DNA from: Marinobacterium_A aestuariivivens
Lineage (GTDB): Bacteria; Pseudomonadota; Gammaproteobacteria; Pseudomonadales; Balneatricaceae
DNA length: 64,000 bases
NCBI RefSeq assembly: GCF_042661465.1
Contig: NZ_JBHSWE010000001.1
Location: forward strand, 1,984,001 to 2,048,000
Reading direction: 5' to 3'
The position numbers were made by a program, and so were the translations under genes. Every line of letters starts with the position of its first letter. Positions within the stretch are counted from its first letter, which is position 1. Positions 55,233 to 63,592 of the stretch are shown piece by piece. Below the pieces are notes generated by a model that ran no database searches, was not told where the DNA came from, and worked only from the letters and a program-made list of their open reading frames with translations.

Positions 55233-56249
55233 TCAGTTTACGGCGGCTTCCTGAACAGCATCCCGGGCTTTGGTGATCCAGGCTGCGTCGATCTCACCCT
55301 TAAGCCACTCGATAACGGCGGGCTGTGCCGTTTCGCGGAACGCTGCCAGCTGCTCCGGTGTAGGAGAGGTAATCTCCATACCGGCTTCGGCCAGCTTGCT
55401 CAAACCTTCGGCGGAGTTGAACTGCTGGATCGCGCGGCCGACGGTACCGGCCACTTTCGCAGCACGATCAACGATGTCACGATCTTTCTCACTGAGGCTC
55501 CCGTAAAGTGCGTCGTTCATGACGAAGAAGTCCGTACCATAGACGTGACCGTCCAGGGTCAGGTACTTCTGCAGTTCATAGAGCTTGTTGTTGTAAATCA
55601 CACTCACCGGGTTTTCCTGGCCATCAACAACGCCCGTGGCCAAAGCAGACGGAACTTCCGGCCAAGAGATAGGGGTCGGATGACCACCGAGTGCCTTGAC
55701 CATCTCGACGTAAAGAGGCGCAGTCATGACGCGGAGCTTCAGGTCTTTCAGGTCGTCTGGGGTTTGAATCGGACGCTTGGAATTGGTGAAGTTACGGAAT
55801 CCGGTTTCACCATAGGCCAGTGTCCGGAGCCCGGTTTTCTCGTAACAGTGTTGGCTAAGATCCTTACCGAACTTGCCGTCCAGTACTTCCCACGCCACCG
55901 GCGCGGACGGAAACAGATAGGGAATTTCCAGCACAGCCGCTTCCGGGCACAGATTGGAGAATGCCCCGGATACCATCGCCATACTCAGGGTGCCGTCCTG
56001 AGCGGACTGAAGTAAATCAGTTTCACCACCGAGCTGACTGGATGGATAAACATTGACTTCGATACGACCGCCGGACTCGCCCTCTACCAGATTTTTGAAC
56101 ACAATCGCGGCAGCACCTTTCTTGGAGGTTGTCCACTCTTGCGGGTCAACATGCCCCACCGTAAGCGTCACCTCAGCGGCCTGCGCCTGCATAGAGATAG
56201 CGGCGGCTACAGCCATGCCCAGTGTTATTTTTTTTGTACGCGGTTTCAT
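55233..56249 (-). CDS. TRAP transporter periplasmic binding protein (DctP)
   Basis: 338 residues. The signal peptide is TLGMAVAAAISMQAQAA. DctP signatures are IEVNVYPSSQLGGETDLLQS, the carboxylate-binding arginine in LKDLKLRVMTAPLYVEMVKA, and TGVVDGQENPVSVIYNNKLY. It is the first gene of the minus-strand transport operon dctP-dctQ-dctM-aroQ-tctC-AEC. A monocarboxylate ligand such as quinate or shikimate is plausible from context, not demonstrated. Confidence 0.94.
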   Translation of the reverse strand: MKPRTKKITLGMAVAAAISMQAQAAEVTLTVGHVDPQEWTTSKKGAAAIVFKNLVEGESGGRIEVNVYPSSQLGGETDLLQSAQDGTLSMAMVSGAFSNLCPEAAVLEIPYLFPSAPVAWEVLDGKFGKDLSQHCYEKTGLRTLAYGETGFRNFTNSKRPIQTPDDLKDLKLRVMTAPLYVEMVKALGGHPTPISWPEVPSALATGVVDGQENPVSVIYNNKLYELQKYLTLDGHVYGTDFFVMNDALYGSLSEKDRDIVDRAAKVAGTVGRAIQQFNSAEGLSKLAEAGMEITSPTPEQLAAFRETAQPAVIEWLKGEIDAAWITKARDAVQEAAVN

Positions 56250-56745
56250 GCTAATTTCCTTCTTTTTTTCAGGGCTATGAGCACCCCGATTGCTTTATTA
56301 TTGGAGAGCAATTAACTGATTAATATTTTGCGATTACTCAGGTTAAAGCCCTACCAAACAAGGTCATAAAAATTCTTTATCGACTTTCTATTACTAAAAA
56401 GTCATTCATCATTATTTACGTTCAATAAAACATACACACAAACAATACGATAAACGCCAAGCTGGTTTTACACAAAAACAAAGTGCTAATTGCAGTTAAA
56501 GCCAATCATGTATCGGCATCGATGCAGATTATTTATCAAGTTGGTTATGTATTGGTATAGGCCGATCCCAATAGACAATATTGAGATTCTAAATAGGTAA
56601 TAACCACGCGCGTACATTAGGATAGCGACTTCACTTTCATCCCAGCTGTTATCAGTATTGGGCACGATCATCACCGTCAATTTTCTCTCGCTGTTCGTTA
56701 TCCCTGTGGCGCCGTCGAGCGCCAAAAATAAGCAGGAGGACAACA
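56250..56745. other. A+T-rich divergent regulatory spacer
   Basis: 496 bp between dctP and the first dehydrogenase gene. Base composition is markedly A+T-rich compared with the genes on both sides. It should contain both divergent promoters and LysR sites. I see no convincing gene in it, and I could not single out one promoter. Confidence 0.5.
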
Positions 56746-57600
56746 ATGTTAAAACTAGGTCTGATTGGCCAGTCTATCGCCAGATCACGCGCCCCCTCGC
56801 TACACATCATGCAGGGCGAGCTACACAACGTAGACGTCAGGTATGACCTTCATGAACCGCGTGATACTACTCCCGAAACGTATGCCGAAACGCTGCATCA
56901 ACTGCGGCACGAAGGCTATCGGGGCTGCAACGTGACGTTCCCGTATAAGCAGCTGGCGGTTACCCACGCGACCGAAGTGAATCGCGCCGTCCGACTGGTC
57001 GGTGCCACCAATACACTACGGTTCAATGGAGAGGAGGTTTTTGCTGCCAATACCGACTACACGGGCTTCATTCGTGGCTATCGCGGACGTGTAGGCGAGC
57101 AACCAGCAGGCCGGGTATTGCTGCTGGGCGCAGGCGGTGTGGGGCGTGCCGTTGCATTTGCGTTGTTCGAACTCGGCGCCAGCGAAGTCGAAATCTATGA
57201 TATTGATCAGTCAGGTGCACGGTCCCTGGCGCGGTCGCTGCAAGAAGCCGGTTACTCCGCGAAAGCCGTTACCGCTGGAGAACTTCCCTCAGCGGCCGCG
57301 TCGGCTGATGGCCTGGTCAACTGCACACCTGTCGGCCACTACATGACGCCCGGGACCCCGCTGGATGAGAAGATGATCGGAGGCCAGCGCTGGGCGTTCG
57401 ATGCCGTTTATACCCCGATAGAGACCGAGTTTCTGGTAGCCGCCCATCGCCAGGGGCTGACGATCATATCCGGTTTCGATCTGTTCTTTTACCAGGGGCT
57501 GGATGCGTATGAAATCTTCACCGATACGAAAGTGGATCCAGCGGCGGTTATGGAGCGGTTCAAACAGCGCTTCGATATCGTCAGTGACCTGATCAAATAA
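56746..57600 (+). CDS. Quinate/shikimate dehydrogenase-like protein 1
   Basis: 284 residues. The substrate loop reads GQSIARSRAPSLHIM, the catalytic lysine GCNVTFPYKQ, then VGATNTLRF and the aspartate AANTDYTGFIRGY. The nucleotide loop LLLGAGGVGRAVAFALFELG and the C-terminal FDLFFYQGLDAYEIFTD complete the fold. The changed substrate loop and NTDYTGF set it apart from housekeeping AroE. A catabolic quinate/shikimate-type role is likely. A ribosome site AGGAGG lies upstream, and a terminator follows. Confidence 0.88.
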   Translation: MLKLGLIGQSIARSRAPSLHIMQGELHNVDVRYDLHEPRDTTPETYAETLHQLRHEGYRGCNVTFPYKQLAVTHATEVNRAVRLVGATNTLRFNGEEVFAANTDYTGFIRGYRGRVGEQPAGRVLLLGAGGVGRAVAFALFELGASEVEIYDIDQSGARSLARSLQEAGYSAKAVTAGELPSAAASADGLVNCTPVGHYMTPGTPLDEKMIGGQRWAFDAVYTPIETEFLVAAHRQGLTIISGFDLFFYQGLDAYEIFTDTKVDPAAVMERFKQRFDIVSDLIK

Positions 57601-57704
57601 TGGTGGGTTGAATTTGTTCACCTTGCCTGCCCGGACGGTCAGCGGCAGGCACTTCGAGGCCGCGCAACAGGCTACAAAGAGCCTTGATCATACGTTGGCC
57701 TACC

Positions 57705-57729
57705 GGGTCTGCTGAGCAGACCCTTTTTT
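57705..57729 (+). terminator. Terminator of the first dehydrogenase gene
   Basis: GGGTCTGCT-G-AGCAGACCC followed by TTTTTT. Confidence 0.92.
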
Positions 57730-57737
57730 GCTTTCCA

Positions 57738-58658
57738 CTATCTGTTCCGTTGAAACAGCTCGGCGATAACCCCTCTTAACCAGCAATTGCCGGCATCCCG
57801 ATGAAAACGCTCGTGCCAGTGCTGCTTTACCGTAAAACCTGCCACTGGGACAGGGCAGTCATAGACGGCAATCTCGGCGTCGCGCGCCAGCGTCTCGCCA
57901 ATATGGCGTGGGGTGGTGGCAATCAGGTCAGTGCTGCTGATCATATCGCGCAGTCCCAGAAAGCCGGGGAGGCGAAGTCTGACCTGGCGCTCCAGCTTCG
58001 CCGACTTCAACGCCTCTTCCAGCAACGGCAAGCCGGTCCCTGATACGATTCCGATATGCTCGGCACTGGCATAGGCATCGATATCGAGCGAGCCCTTGAT
58101 TGCAGAATGATGCCGGTTGGCAAGGCAGACCCAATCCTGCGGAAAGAGCACTTGCTGATAGAAGCCTGCTTCCAGGCCTGGTATCAGCCCCACCGCGACG
58201 TCGATATCGCCTTCTAGCAGCATCTGGGGCGTCTCGTCGGTAATTCGCACAGCTTCCAGCCGAGACATAGGCGCACTGGCGCGTAGATAGGCGAGTATGC
58301 GGGGCAGAAGGGTAACGTGGCTCGCGTCGGTCATGCCAATCCGGAACTCACGCTCAGTACTGTTCGGGTTGAAATGCTCCTCTCGGCTGGAGATAGCCCG
58401 CAGGGCGCTCAGCGCGTCACGGACGGAGATAATCAGAGTATTGGCGCGTGCCGTCGGCATCATGCCCTCTGGCGTTCGCACGAATAGCGGGTCGTCAAGC
58501 TGCTCCCGCAGCCGGGCAAGCCAGATGCTGACGGTGGGTTGGCTCTGGCCCAGCAGCTCCGCAGCTCGGGTGACACTGCGGGTGCTGTAAAGCAGATCGA
58601 ACAGCCGCAGCAGCTTCACATCGATCAGCCTGCTGTCGACCTCATGAATCTCGGGCAT
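57738..58658 (-). CDS. LysR-family regulator of the catabolic cluster
   Basis: 306 residues. HTH segment: VKLLRLFDLLYSTRSVTRAA, ELLGQSQPTVSIWLARLREQ, LDDPLFVRTPEGMMPTARAN. The effector domain includes FRIGMTDASHVTLLPRILAY and GDIDVAVGLIPGLEAGFYQQ, in the NodD/PcpR-like group. It is divergent from the PanE-like gene with about 150 bp between. It probably controls both that operon and the transport genes. Inducer unknown. Confidence 0.9.
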   Translation of the reverse strand: MPEIHEVDSRLIDVKLLRLFDLLYSTRSVTRAAELLGQSQPTVSIWLARLREQLDDPLFVRTPEGMMPTARANTLIISVRDALSALRAISSREEHFNPNSTEREFRIGMTDASHVTLLPRILAYLRASAPMSRLEAVRITDETPQMLLEGDIDVAVGLIPGLEAGFYQQVLFPQDWVCLANRHHSAIKGSLDIDAYASAEHIGIVSGTGLPLLEEALKSAKLERQVRLRLPGFLGLRDMISSTDLIATTPRHIGETLARDAEIAVYDCPVPVAGFTVKQHWHERFHRDAGNCWLRGVIAELFQRNR

Positions 58659-58810
58659 AGGACCTTATTCCTAGCTTGACCCATCAACATAATAAAACGC
58701 AATGATACGTATAACAAGCATAAAATTTACGAAGTATTGCTCGCGTTTTAATCTGTCTACATCGAATACAGACGGCGTCAAAGGCCGCAGCGGTGTCGGA
58801 GAAGTCAGGT

Positions 58811-59746
58811 ATGAAAATTTGCGTAGTAGGCGCGGGCGCGCTTGGGTGCTCGATTGGCGGTGTGTTAACCGAAGCGGGTGAAGAGGTTTGGCTGATTACC
58901 CGCAACAAAGCCCATGTTGATGCGATGAATCGCGAGGGACTGAAGATGCGCGACGGGGATCAGGTCCGCACCGTCGCGGTCAAGGCTGCGACTAGCTGCG
59001 CGGGACTGGAACCGATGGATCTGATCATCGTTCTGGCCAAGTCCTACGACACTCGTTCGGCGATCGAGGCAGCAGCACCGGCGATTGGTCCCAACACCCA
59101 GATACTTTCGTTACAGAATGGTCTGGGTCATGAGGAAATCCTGGCCGAGATCGTCGGTAGGGAGCGTCTGCTGGCCGGAAAAACTTATGTCGGTGGGGTG
59201 ATGACAGCGCCAGGCTGCATCACCATTGGCACCAGTGGGAAGCAAACCATTATCGGCGAGCTCGACGGGGCGATCAGCGACCGGGTTCAAAAGGTGGCGA
59301 GCCACTTCAACCGTGCAGGGCTTGATACCCGAGTCAGCGACAACATTATCGGCACCATCTGGGATAAGTTGCTGATCAACGTGGCGACTGGCGCGCTTGC
59401 TGGTATCTCTGGCCTCCCCTACGGGCACCTCTATGCCGTTCCGGAAATCGAAGCGGCAGCCTTGGACGCCGTGGCCGAGGCAATGACAGTCGCGCAAGCC
59501 AACGGCATAGCACTGTCGATCGCGACACCGCGACAGGCCTGGGAAATGGCTTCTGCTAGCCTGCCGTTCGAGTTCAAGACCTCGATGCTGCAGAGCCTGG
59601 AGCGCGGCGCCAAAACCGAAATCGACTTTATCAACGGTTCCGTGGTGCGTTGGGGCGAACGCTGCAACGTACCGACACCGGTCAACCGTACCCTGGTCGC
59701 CTGCGTGAAAGGGATCGAAACCCGCCAGCGTCATGGCGTCCAGTAA
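58811..59746 (+). CDS. PanE/ApbA-family ketopantoate reductase-like dehydrogenase
   Basis: 311 residues from ATG 58811, with CGGAGAAGTCAGGT upstream; an in-frame GTG six codons earlier is weaker. NADPH-binding: MKICVVGAGALGCSIGGVLT. IIVLAKSYDTRSAIEAAAPA, SLQNGLGHEEILAEIVG and the catalytic lysine in IIGTIWDKLLINVATGALAG are family features. In this catabolic context it probably reduces or oxidises a 2-keto or 2-hydroxy acid intermediate. It need not be a pantothenate enzyme. Confidence 0.9.
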   Translation: MKICVVGAGALGCSIGGVLTEAGEEVWLITRNKAHVDAMNREGLKMRDGDQVRTVAVKAATSCAGLEPMDLIIVLAKSYDTRSAIEAAAPAIGPNTQILSLQNGLGHEEILAEIVGRERLLAGKTYVGGVMTAPGCITIGTSGKQTIIGELDGAISDRVQKVASHFNRAGLDTRVSDNIIGTIWDKLLINVATGALAGISGLPYGHLYAVPEIEAAALDAVAEAMTVAQANGIALSIATPRQAWEMASASLPFEFKTSMLQSLERGAKTEIDFINGSVVRWGERCNVPTPVNRTLVACVKGIETRQRHGVQ

Positions 59747-59771
59747 CCGACTCAGAAAGAGGAATAGATCG

Positions 59772-60169
59772 ATGGCTTACAACAAAGGCGCCTATGTCGA
59801 GCACGCGGCGATCCGGGTCAACGACATTCACTGGCATATCCGTTTCTTCAAGGAGGTGCTGGGAATGCCTGTCCGTGAGATCGATGGCCCCGAAGACAAC
59901 CCCAATCAGTACTGGACGGTCGGTGGGATTCAGTTGATCGCGACGCCGGGGTTCGAAGCCCCCCGAGCAATGATGCCGGTTGGTTGGCGCACCTGGGAAT
60001 CATGGTTGACGACCTGGATGCCGCGCTTTGTGAAGCCCGGCAGTGGGATGTGAAGGAGCTGCCACAGGGCTACAACTGGCTGCAGCTGCCCGATGGGCTC
60101 GCCGTTGAGTTGATCCAGGCCAGTGGTGACTCGGTCGCCGAGGTATTGGCCATCAATCCGCGGGCCTGA
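59772..60169 (+). CDS. VOC-family (glyoxalase/dioxygenase fold) protein, frame-broken
   Basis: Restored length is 132 residues. YVEHAAIRVNDIHWHIRFFK and the second-half AHLGIMVDDLDAALCEARQW, LQLPDGLAVELIQAS form the paired beta-alpha-beta units. Metal-ligand-like positions (H near the start, H in AHLG, E in AVELI) are present. One base is missing near 59976-59988. Its stop and the MaoC-like start are 34 bp apart. The reaction is unknown: isomerase, lyase or dioxygenase are all possible. Confidence 0.82.
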
Positions 60170-60203
60170 GAGCCACCCTCGCTAATACACCAGGAGCTAC
60201 ATC

Positions 60204-60704
60204 ATGAGCAGTGCAACCAATCAGTTCGATAGCCCGGAACTTTACTGGGATGACGCTAACGAGGGTGACGTCTGTATCAGCCCGACGTACACCGTTACCG
60301 AAGAACGTATCAACACCTATGCCGACCTCACCGGCGACTTCACTCCGGTTCATGTGGATGAGGAATATGCCAGAACGACACCCTTTGGCACCCGCGTCGC
60401 CCACGGGCTGCTGGGGCTATCCATCGCCGACGGCCTCAAGACCATGAGCGAGTATCGCTTCGTACCCGGCATGTCACTGGGCTGGAGCTGGGACTTCGTA
60501 CGCCCGATCAAGATCAACGACGTTGTGCATGTGCGATTCACAGTGGGAACCAAACGGCTGTCCAAGAGCCGCCCGGGTTGGGGAATCGTGATTCTGCCGT
60601 CCGAGCTGATCAACCAGCACGGTGAGGTGGTACATCGCGGCGAGCATCGGCTGATGGTTCCGCGCCGCCCAGGAACGTTCGAAACCGCCGAGCAGGAGGT
60701 CTGA
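60204..60704 (+). CDS. MaoC-like (R)-specific enoyl-CoA hydratase-type protein
   Basis: 166 residues, single hot-dog domain. The hydratase motif with the aspartate/histidine pair is visible in ADLTGDFTPVHVDEEYARTT and FGTRVAHGLLGLSIADGL. Members hydrate or dehydrate a CoA-thioester. The start is preceded by CAGGAG, and the stop is 1 bp before the CoA-transferase start. Together they suggest CoA activation followed by hydration/dehydration of an acid. Confidence 0.9.
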   Translation: MSSATNQFDSPELYWDDANEGDVCISPTYTVTEERINTYADLTGDFTPVHVDEEYARTTPFGTRVAHGLLGLSIADGLKTMSEYRFVPGMSLGWSWDFVRPIKINDVVHVRFTVGTKRLSKSRPGWGIVILPSELINQHGEVVHRGEHRLMVPRRPGTFETAEQEV

Positions 60705-60705
60705 G

Positions 60706-61950
60706 ATGAATCCATTTGCCATGGGACGCCCGCTCGAGGGTGTCCGGGTTATCGATTACAGTCACTTCCTGGCCGGTCCCTACCTGTCGCGCTGTCTGGC
60801 GGCACTGGGTGCCGAAGTGATCAAGGTCGAACGGCCTAAAAACGGCGATGCCGGCCGCGACCACCCTTACTTCATCAAGGGTCAGAGCGGCTATTTCATT
60901 CAACAGAACATGGACAAGCGGGGCCTCTGTATCAACGTCAAGGACCCCAAGGGCCTGGAGCTGATGCACAAGCTGGTCGAAAGCGCCGATGTCTTTGTCG
61001 AGAATTACCGCCCCGGGGCCCTCAACAAGCTCGGCCTCGGCTACGAGCAGCTCAAGGAGATCAATCCGAAGCTGGTCTACTGTTCCGTGTCCGCCTACGG
61101 TCATACCGGACCGGATTCCCACCGTGCAGGCTTCGGTCTGATTGCCGAGGCCAAGAGCGGCATCATGGCAATGGTCGGCAACCCCGGTGAAGCGCCGCCG
61201 CTGCTGCGTATCGCGCTCGGTGATATGTACACCGGCATCCACGGCGTCGCGGCGGTCAATGCCGCGCTCTTGGGACGGGTGCAGTCCGGCAAGGGACAGC
61301 ATATCGATTTGGCGCTGTACGATACCCTGGTATCGATGCATGAATACGCCGTGCAGTGTTACACACTGTCCGGTGGTAAGGATATTCCCGAGAAGACCGG
61401 TCAGGACCTGCCCACATCGACGCTGTACGGCGCATTCGCGGCGCAGGACGGTGATCTTGTGATCGCGGCTCAGGTGGATGACGCCTGGAAGCGCCTGGCC
61501 ACGCTGATCGGAGAGCAGCTCGGGCAACCCGAGTTTGCCGTCGACAACCGATTCCATACCTCGGCGGGTCGTAACGAACATCGCCTCGACATCCTGCCCG
61601 TGGTGCGCCAGTGGGTGGCGAGTAAAACGGTCGGGCAGTGTCTCGCTGACCTGGAAGCGATCGATGTTCCCTGCGCCAAGGTGCAGACCATCGACGAGGT
61701 GATGGCCGATCCCCAGATCCAGGCACGCGGCATGCTGATCGAACAGGAACACCCGGTGGTGGGTAAGGTGCAACTGGCGAACCTGCCGTTCCGCTTTTCA
61801 GGCTGCGATACCAACCCGCAGAGACCGGCACCGCTGCTGGGCCAGCATAATTGCGAGATTGCGCAGGGGCTGGGGTATGACTTGAACCAGATCGACGAGC
61901 TGTTTGCAGACGGTGTGCTGTACAGCGAGCCGACTGTCAGTGAGCTTTGA
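60706..61950 (+). CDS. Class III (CaiB/BaiF family) CoA-transferase
   Basis: 414 residues. Family segments: LEGVRVIDYSHFLAGPYLSR, LAALGAEVIKVERPKNGDAG, then FIQQNMDKRGLCINVKDPKG, DVFVENYRPGALNKLGLGYE, YCSVSAYGHTGPDSHRAGF. The catalytic aspartate is in RIALGDMYTGIHGVAAVNAA. It transfers CoA between carboxylates such as succinyl-CoA and a dicarboxylate or aromatic-derived acid. It is in the same operon as the MaoC, VOC and PanE-like genes. Confidence 0.93.
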   Translation: MNPFAMGRPLEGVRVIDYSHFLAGPYLSRCLAALGAEVIKVERPKNGDAGRDHPYFIKGQSGYFIQQNMDKRGLCINVKDPKGLELMHKLVESADVFVENYRPGALNKLGLGYEQLKEINPKLVYCSVSAYGHTGPDSHRAGFGLIAEAKSGIMAMVGNPGEAPPLLRIALGDMYTGIHGVAAVNAALLGRVQSGKGQHIDLALYDTLVSMHEYAVQCYTLSGGKDIPEKTGQDLPTSTLYGAFAAQDGDLVIAAQVDDAWKRLATLIGEQLGQPEFAVDNRFHTSAGRNEHRLDILPVVRQWVASKTVGQCLADLEAIDVPCAKVQTIDEVMADPQIQARGMLIEQEHPVVGKVQLANLPFRFSGCDTNPQRPAPLLGQHNCEIAQGLGYDLNQIDELFADGVLYSEPTVSEL

Positions 61951-61973
61951 ACACAATTAGAGGATAAGTAGCG

Positions 61974-62794
61974 ATGAGCGATAAATACGGACTGATCGGC
62001 AATCCACTGAGCCATACCAAATCACCGATGATTCATGGCACCTTTGCCTCCGACAGCAAGCAGTATCTGACCTATACCGCGATCGAAGCCGAGACGGATG
62101 CCTTTGTCGCTACCGTTGACCAGTTTCGGGCTGCGGGGGCTGTGGACTGAACGTTACCGCGCCGTTCAAGGTGGAGGCGTTTGAATACGCGACCGACCTG
62201 TCAGAACGGGCACGCCTGGCGGGTGCCGTCAATGCCCTGAAATTCGAGGGAGAGCGTATCTACGCCGATAACTTCGACGGCGTCGGCCTGGTCAACGATA
62301 TCCAGCGCAACTTAGGTTTCAGTTTAGAGGGGCGGCGCGTGCTGCTGCTGGGCGCCGGTGGCGCTGCGCGCGGCGCGGTGTTGCCCATTCTGGAGCAGTC
62401 GCCGGCGACGCTGGTGATTGCCAACCGCACGCTGCAACGCGCAGAAGCCTTGAAGATGCAGTTTGCCGGTGACGACCGGATTCAGGTCTGCCGCTTGCAG
62501 GATCTGGCCGAGCAGAAGTTCGACGTGGTACTGAACGCGACCTCCGCCAGCTTACGCGGGGAGCTGCCGGCGGTCCGGGCGGATATTTTCTCTCCTGATG
62601 GGCTGGCTTATGAATTGGCGTACGGCAAAGGGCTAACACCTTTCCTGCGCCTGGCCAAAGGCGCTGGTGTCACCCAGCTTGCGGATGGCGTCGGCATGTT
62701 GGTGGAGCAGGCGGCCGAAGCGTTCGAGTGGTGGCGTGGCGTACGGCCAGACACCAAACCGATGATCGAGGCGTTGACCATACCGCTGGTCTGA
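61974..62794 (+). CDS. Shikimate dehydrogenase 2 (AroE-like), frame-broken
   Basis: Restored length is 273 residues, the AroE length. KYGLIGNPLSHTKSPMIHGT, catalytic lysine in LNVTAPFKVEAFEY, GAVNALKFEGE, ADNFDGVGLVNDIQR and the NADP loop LLLGAGGAARGAVLPILEQS are all present. NFDGVGL replaces the usual NTDGxGL. One G is missing at about 62139-62143 (GGGGG). It closes the cluster, a second distinct dehydrogenase beside the 56746 gene. Confidence 0.92.
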
Positions 62795-62857
62795 GCATCA
62801 CCTTATTCGGATACCCCTGCGCGGTTGCTACCACGCAGGGCGCTTTGAGACATGCGG

Positions 62858-63013
62858 CTAGTTCAGGTCGGTCATCCTTTCCCCCGAGGCTCCCGAGGCC
62901 ATGTCTTCATAGACATGGTTCCCCTCTACCCCAGCGCCGATCAACGCATCGCGTTGCAGACCCATCGCCTGGGACCCGTACGACTTGGACACCCGCATGT
63001 AACCGATCAGCAA
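62858..63013 (-). pseudogene. Truncated serine resolvase/invertase
   Basis: In-frame from TTG 63013: LLIGYMRVSKSYGSQAMGLQ, RDALIGAGVEGNHVYEDMASG, then unrelated sequence and a stop at 62858. The N terminus is that of Tn3-type resolvases, with the catalytic serine in YMRVSK(S). The remaining three-quarters, including the DNA-binding domain, is missing. It marks the edge of a mobile element and a deletion or recombination event there. Confidence 0.82.
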
Positions 63014-63022
63014 AATAGCCCT

Positions 63023-63145
63023 TGTCACATAAACGTTCGATTATGTGACATTCTTCTGCATAGCAGTCTCTACTTGAAAATTCGTCACATAACCCGTTAT
63101 TTATTGTATGACTCGCAAATATATAAATTTGATCATTCTGTGACA
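63023..63145. promoter_or_regulatory. Candidate res site for the truncated resolvase
   Basis: Subsite I at 63023-63050 is a 28-bp near-perfect inverted repeat: TGTCACATAAAC-GTTC-GATTATGTGACA. Subsite II (63082-63115, 34 bp) starts TCGTCACATAA and ends TGTATGACTCG. A weak third half-site TGTGACA is at 63139-63145. Sizes 28 and 34 bp are those of Tn3-family res subsites, and the site lies just upstream of the resolvase start. Confidence 0.7.
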
Positions 63146-63190
63146 CCAACCGACAGCAAGTGGGTACCGCCATCCTTGGCAACAGATGGA

Positions 63191-63592
63191 CTAGTGCAAC
63201 CGCGTCCGCAACCAAGTGTTCGCAGCCTTCCGGCCCGCATTCTCGCGCTGATACTCCTTCAGGTCTGGCGCAGCAGCGGCTGCCAGCCATTGGTTCCGGT
63301 ACTCGGCCAAAAGCTGGTGGCGATCGTTAATGGACCGGAACGCCAGCAACTGATCGACAAATACCCGGTCGTCCCAGAGCAGCGACAAGTCAAGGTCGGC
63401 GGCGTGCTGCAGAAAGGGCAGCGGAAGATCGATATCGAGTTGCTGGCGCAGCTCCTCGATCAACCGCTGCTTGTTGGCCAGGATGAAGTTACGCTGCTCT
63501 TCGGTCAGCGGTTGCGCCGAGCCAACCAGCAGCCGCTCACCTTCCAGACGCAACTCGATGCCATGTTCGGCGATCACTGAGGCCAGTCCCAT
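63191..63592 (-). CDS. Unknown protein with TubC-like N-terminal helices
   Basis: 133 residues, start MGLASVIAEHGIELRLEGER, then LTEEQRNFILANKQRLIEEL. The N-terminal pattern resembles small TubC-type docking/mobile-element proteins. The rest has no family I recognise. Its start overlaps or abuts the stop of the upstream partial gene at 63592, so they look like one operon inside the mobile region. Confidence 0.6.
   Translation of the reverse strand: MGLASVIAEHGIELRLEGERLLVGSAQPLTEEQRNFILANKQRLIEELRQQLDIDLPLPFLQHAADLDLSLLWDDRVFVDQLLAFRSINDRHQLLAEYRNQWLAAAAAPDLKEYQRENAGRKAANTWLRTRLH

Noticed and set aside
59733..59771. Earlier start of the VOC gene
   Set aside because: It overlaps the PanE-like stop and reads arginine-rich sequence; ATG 59772 has AAAGAGGA upstream.
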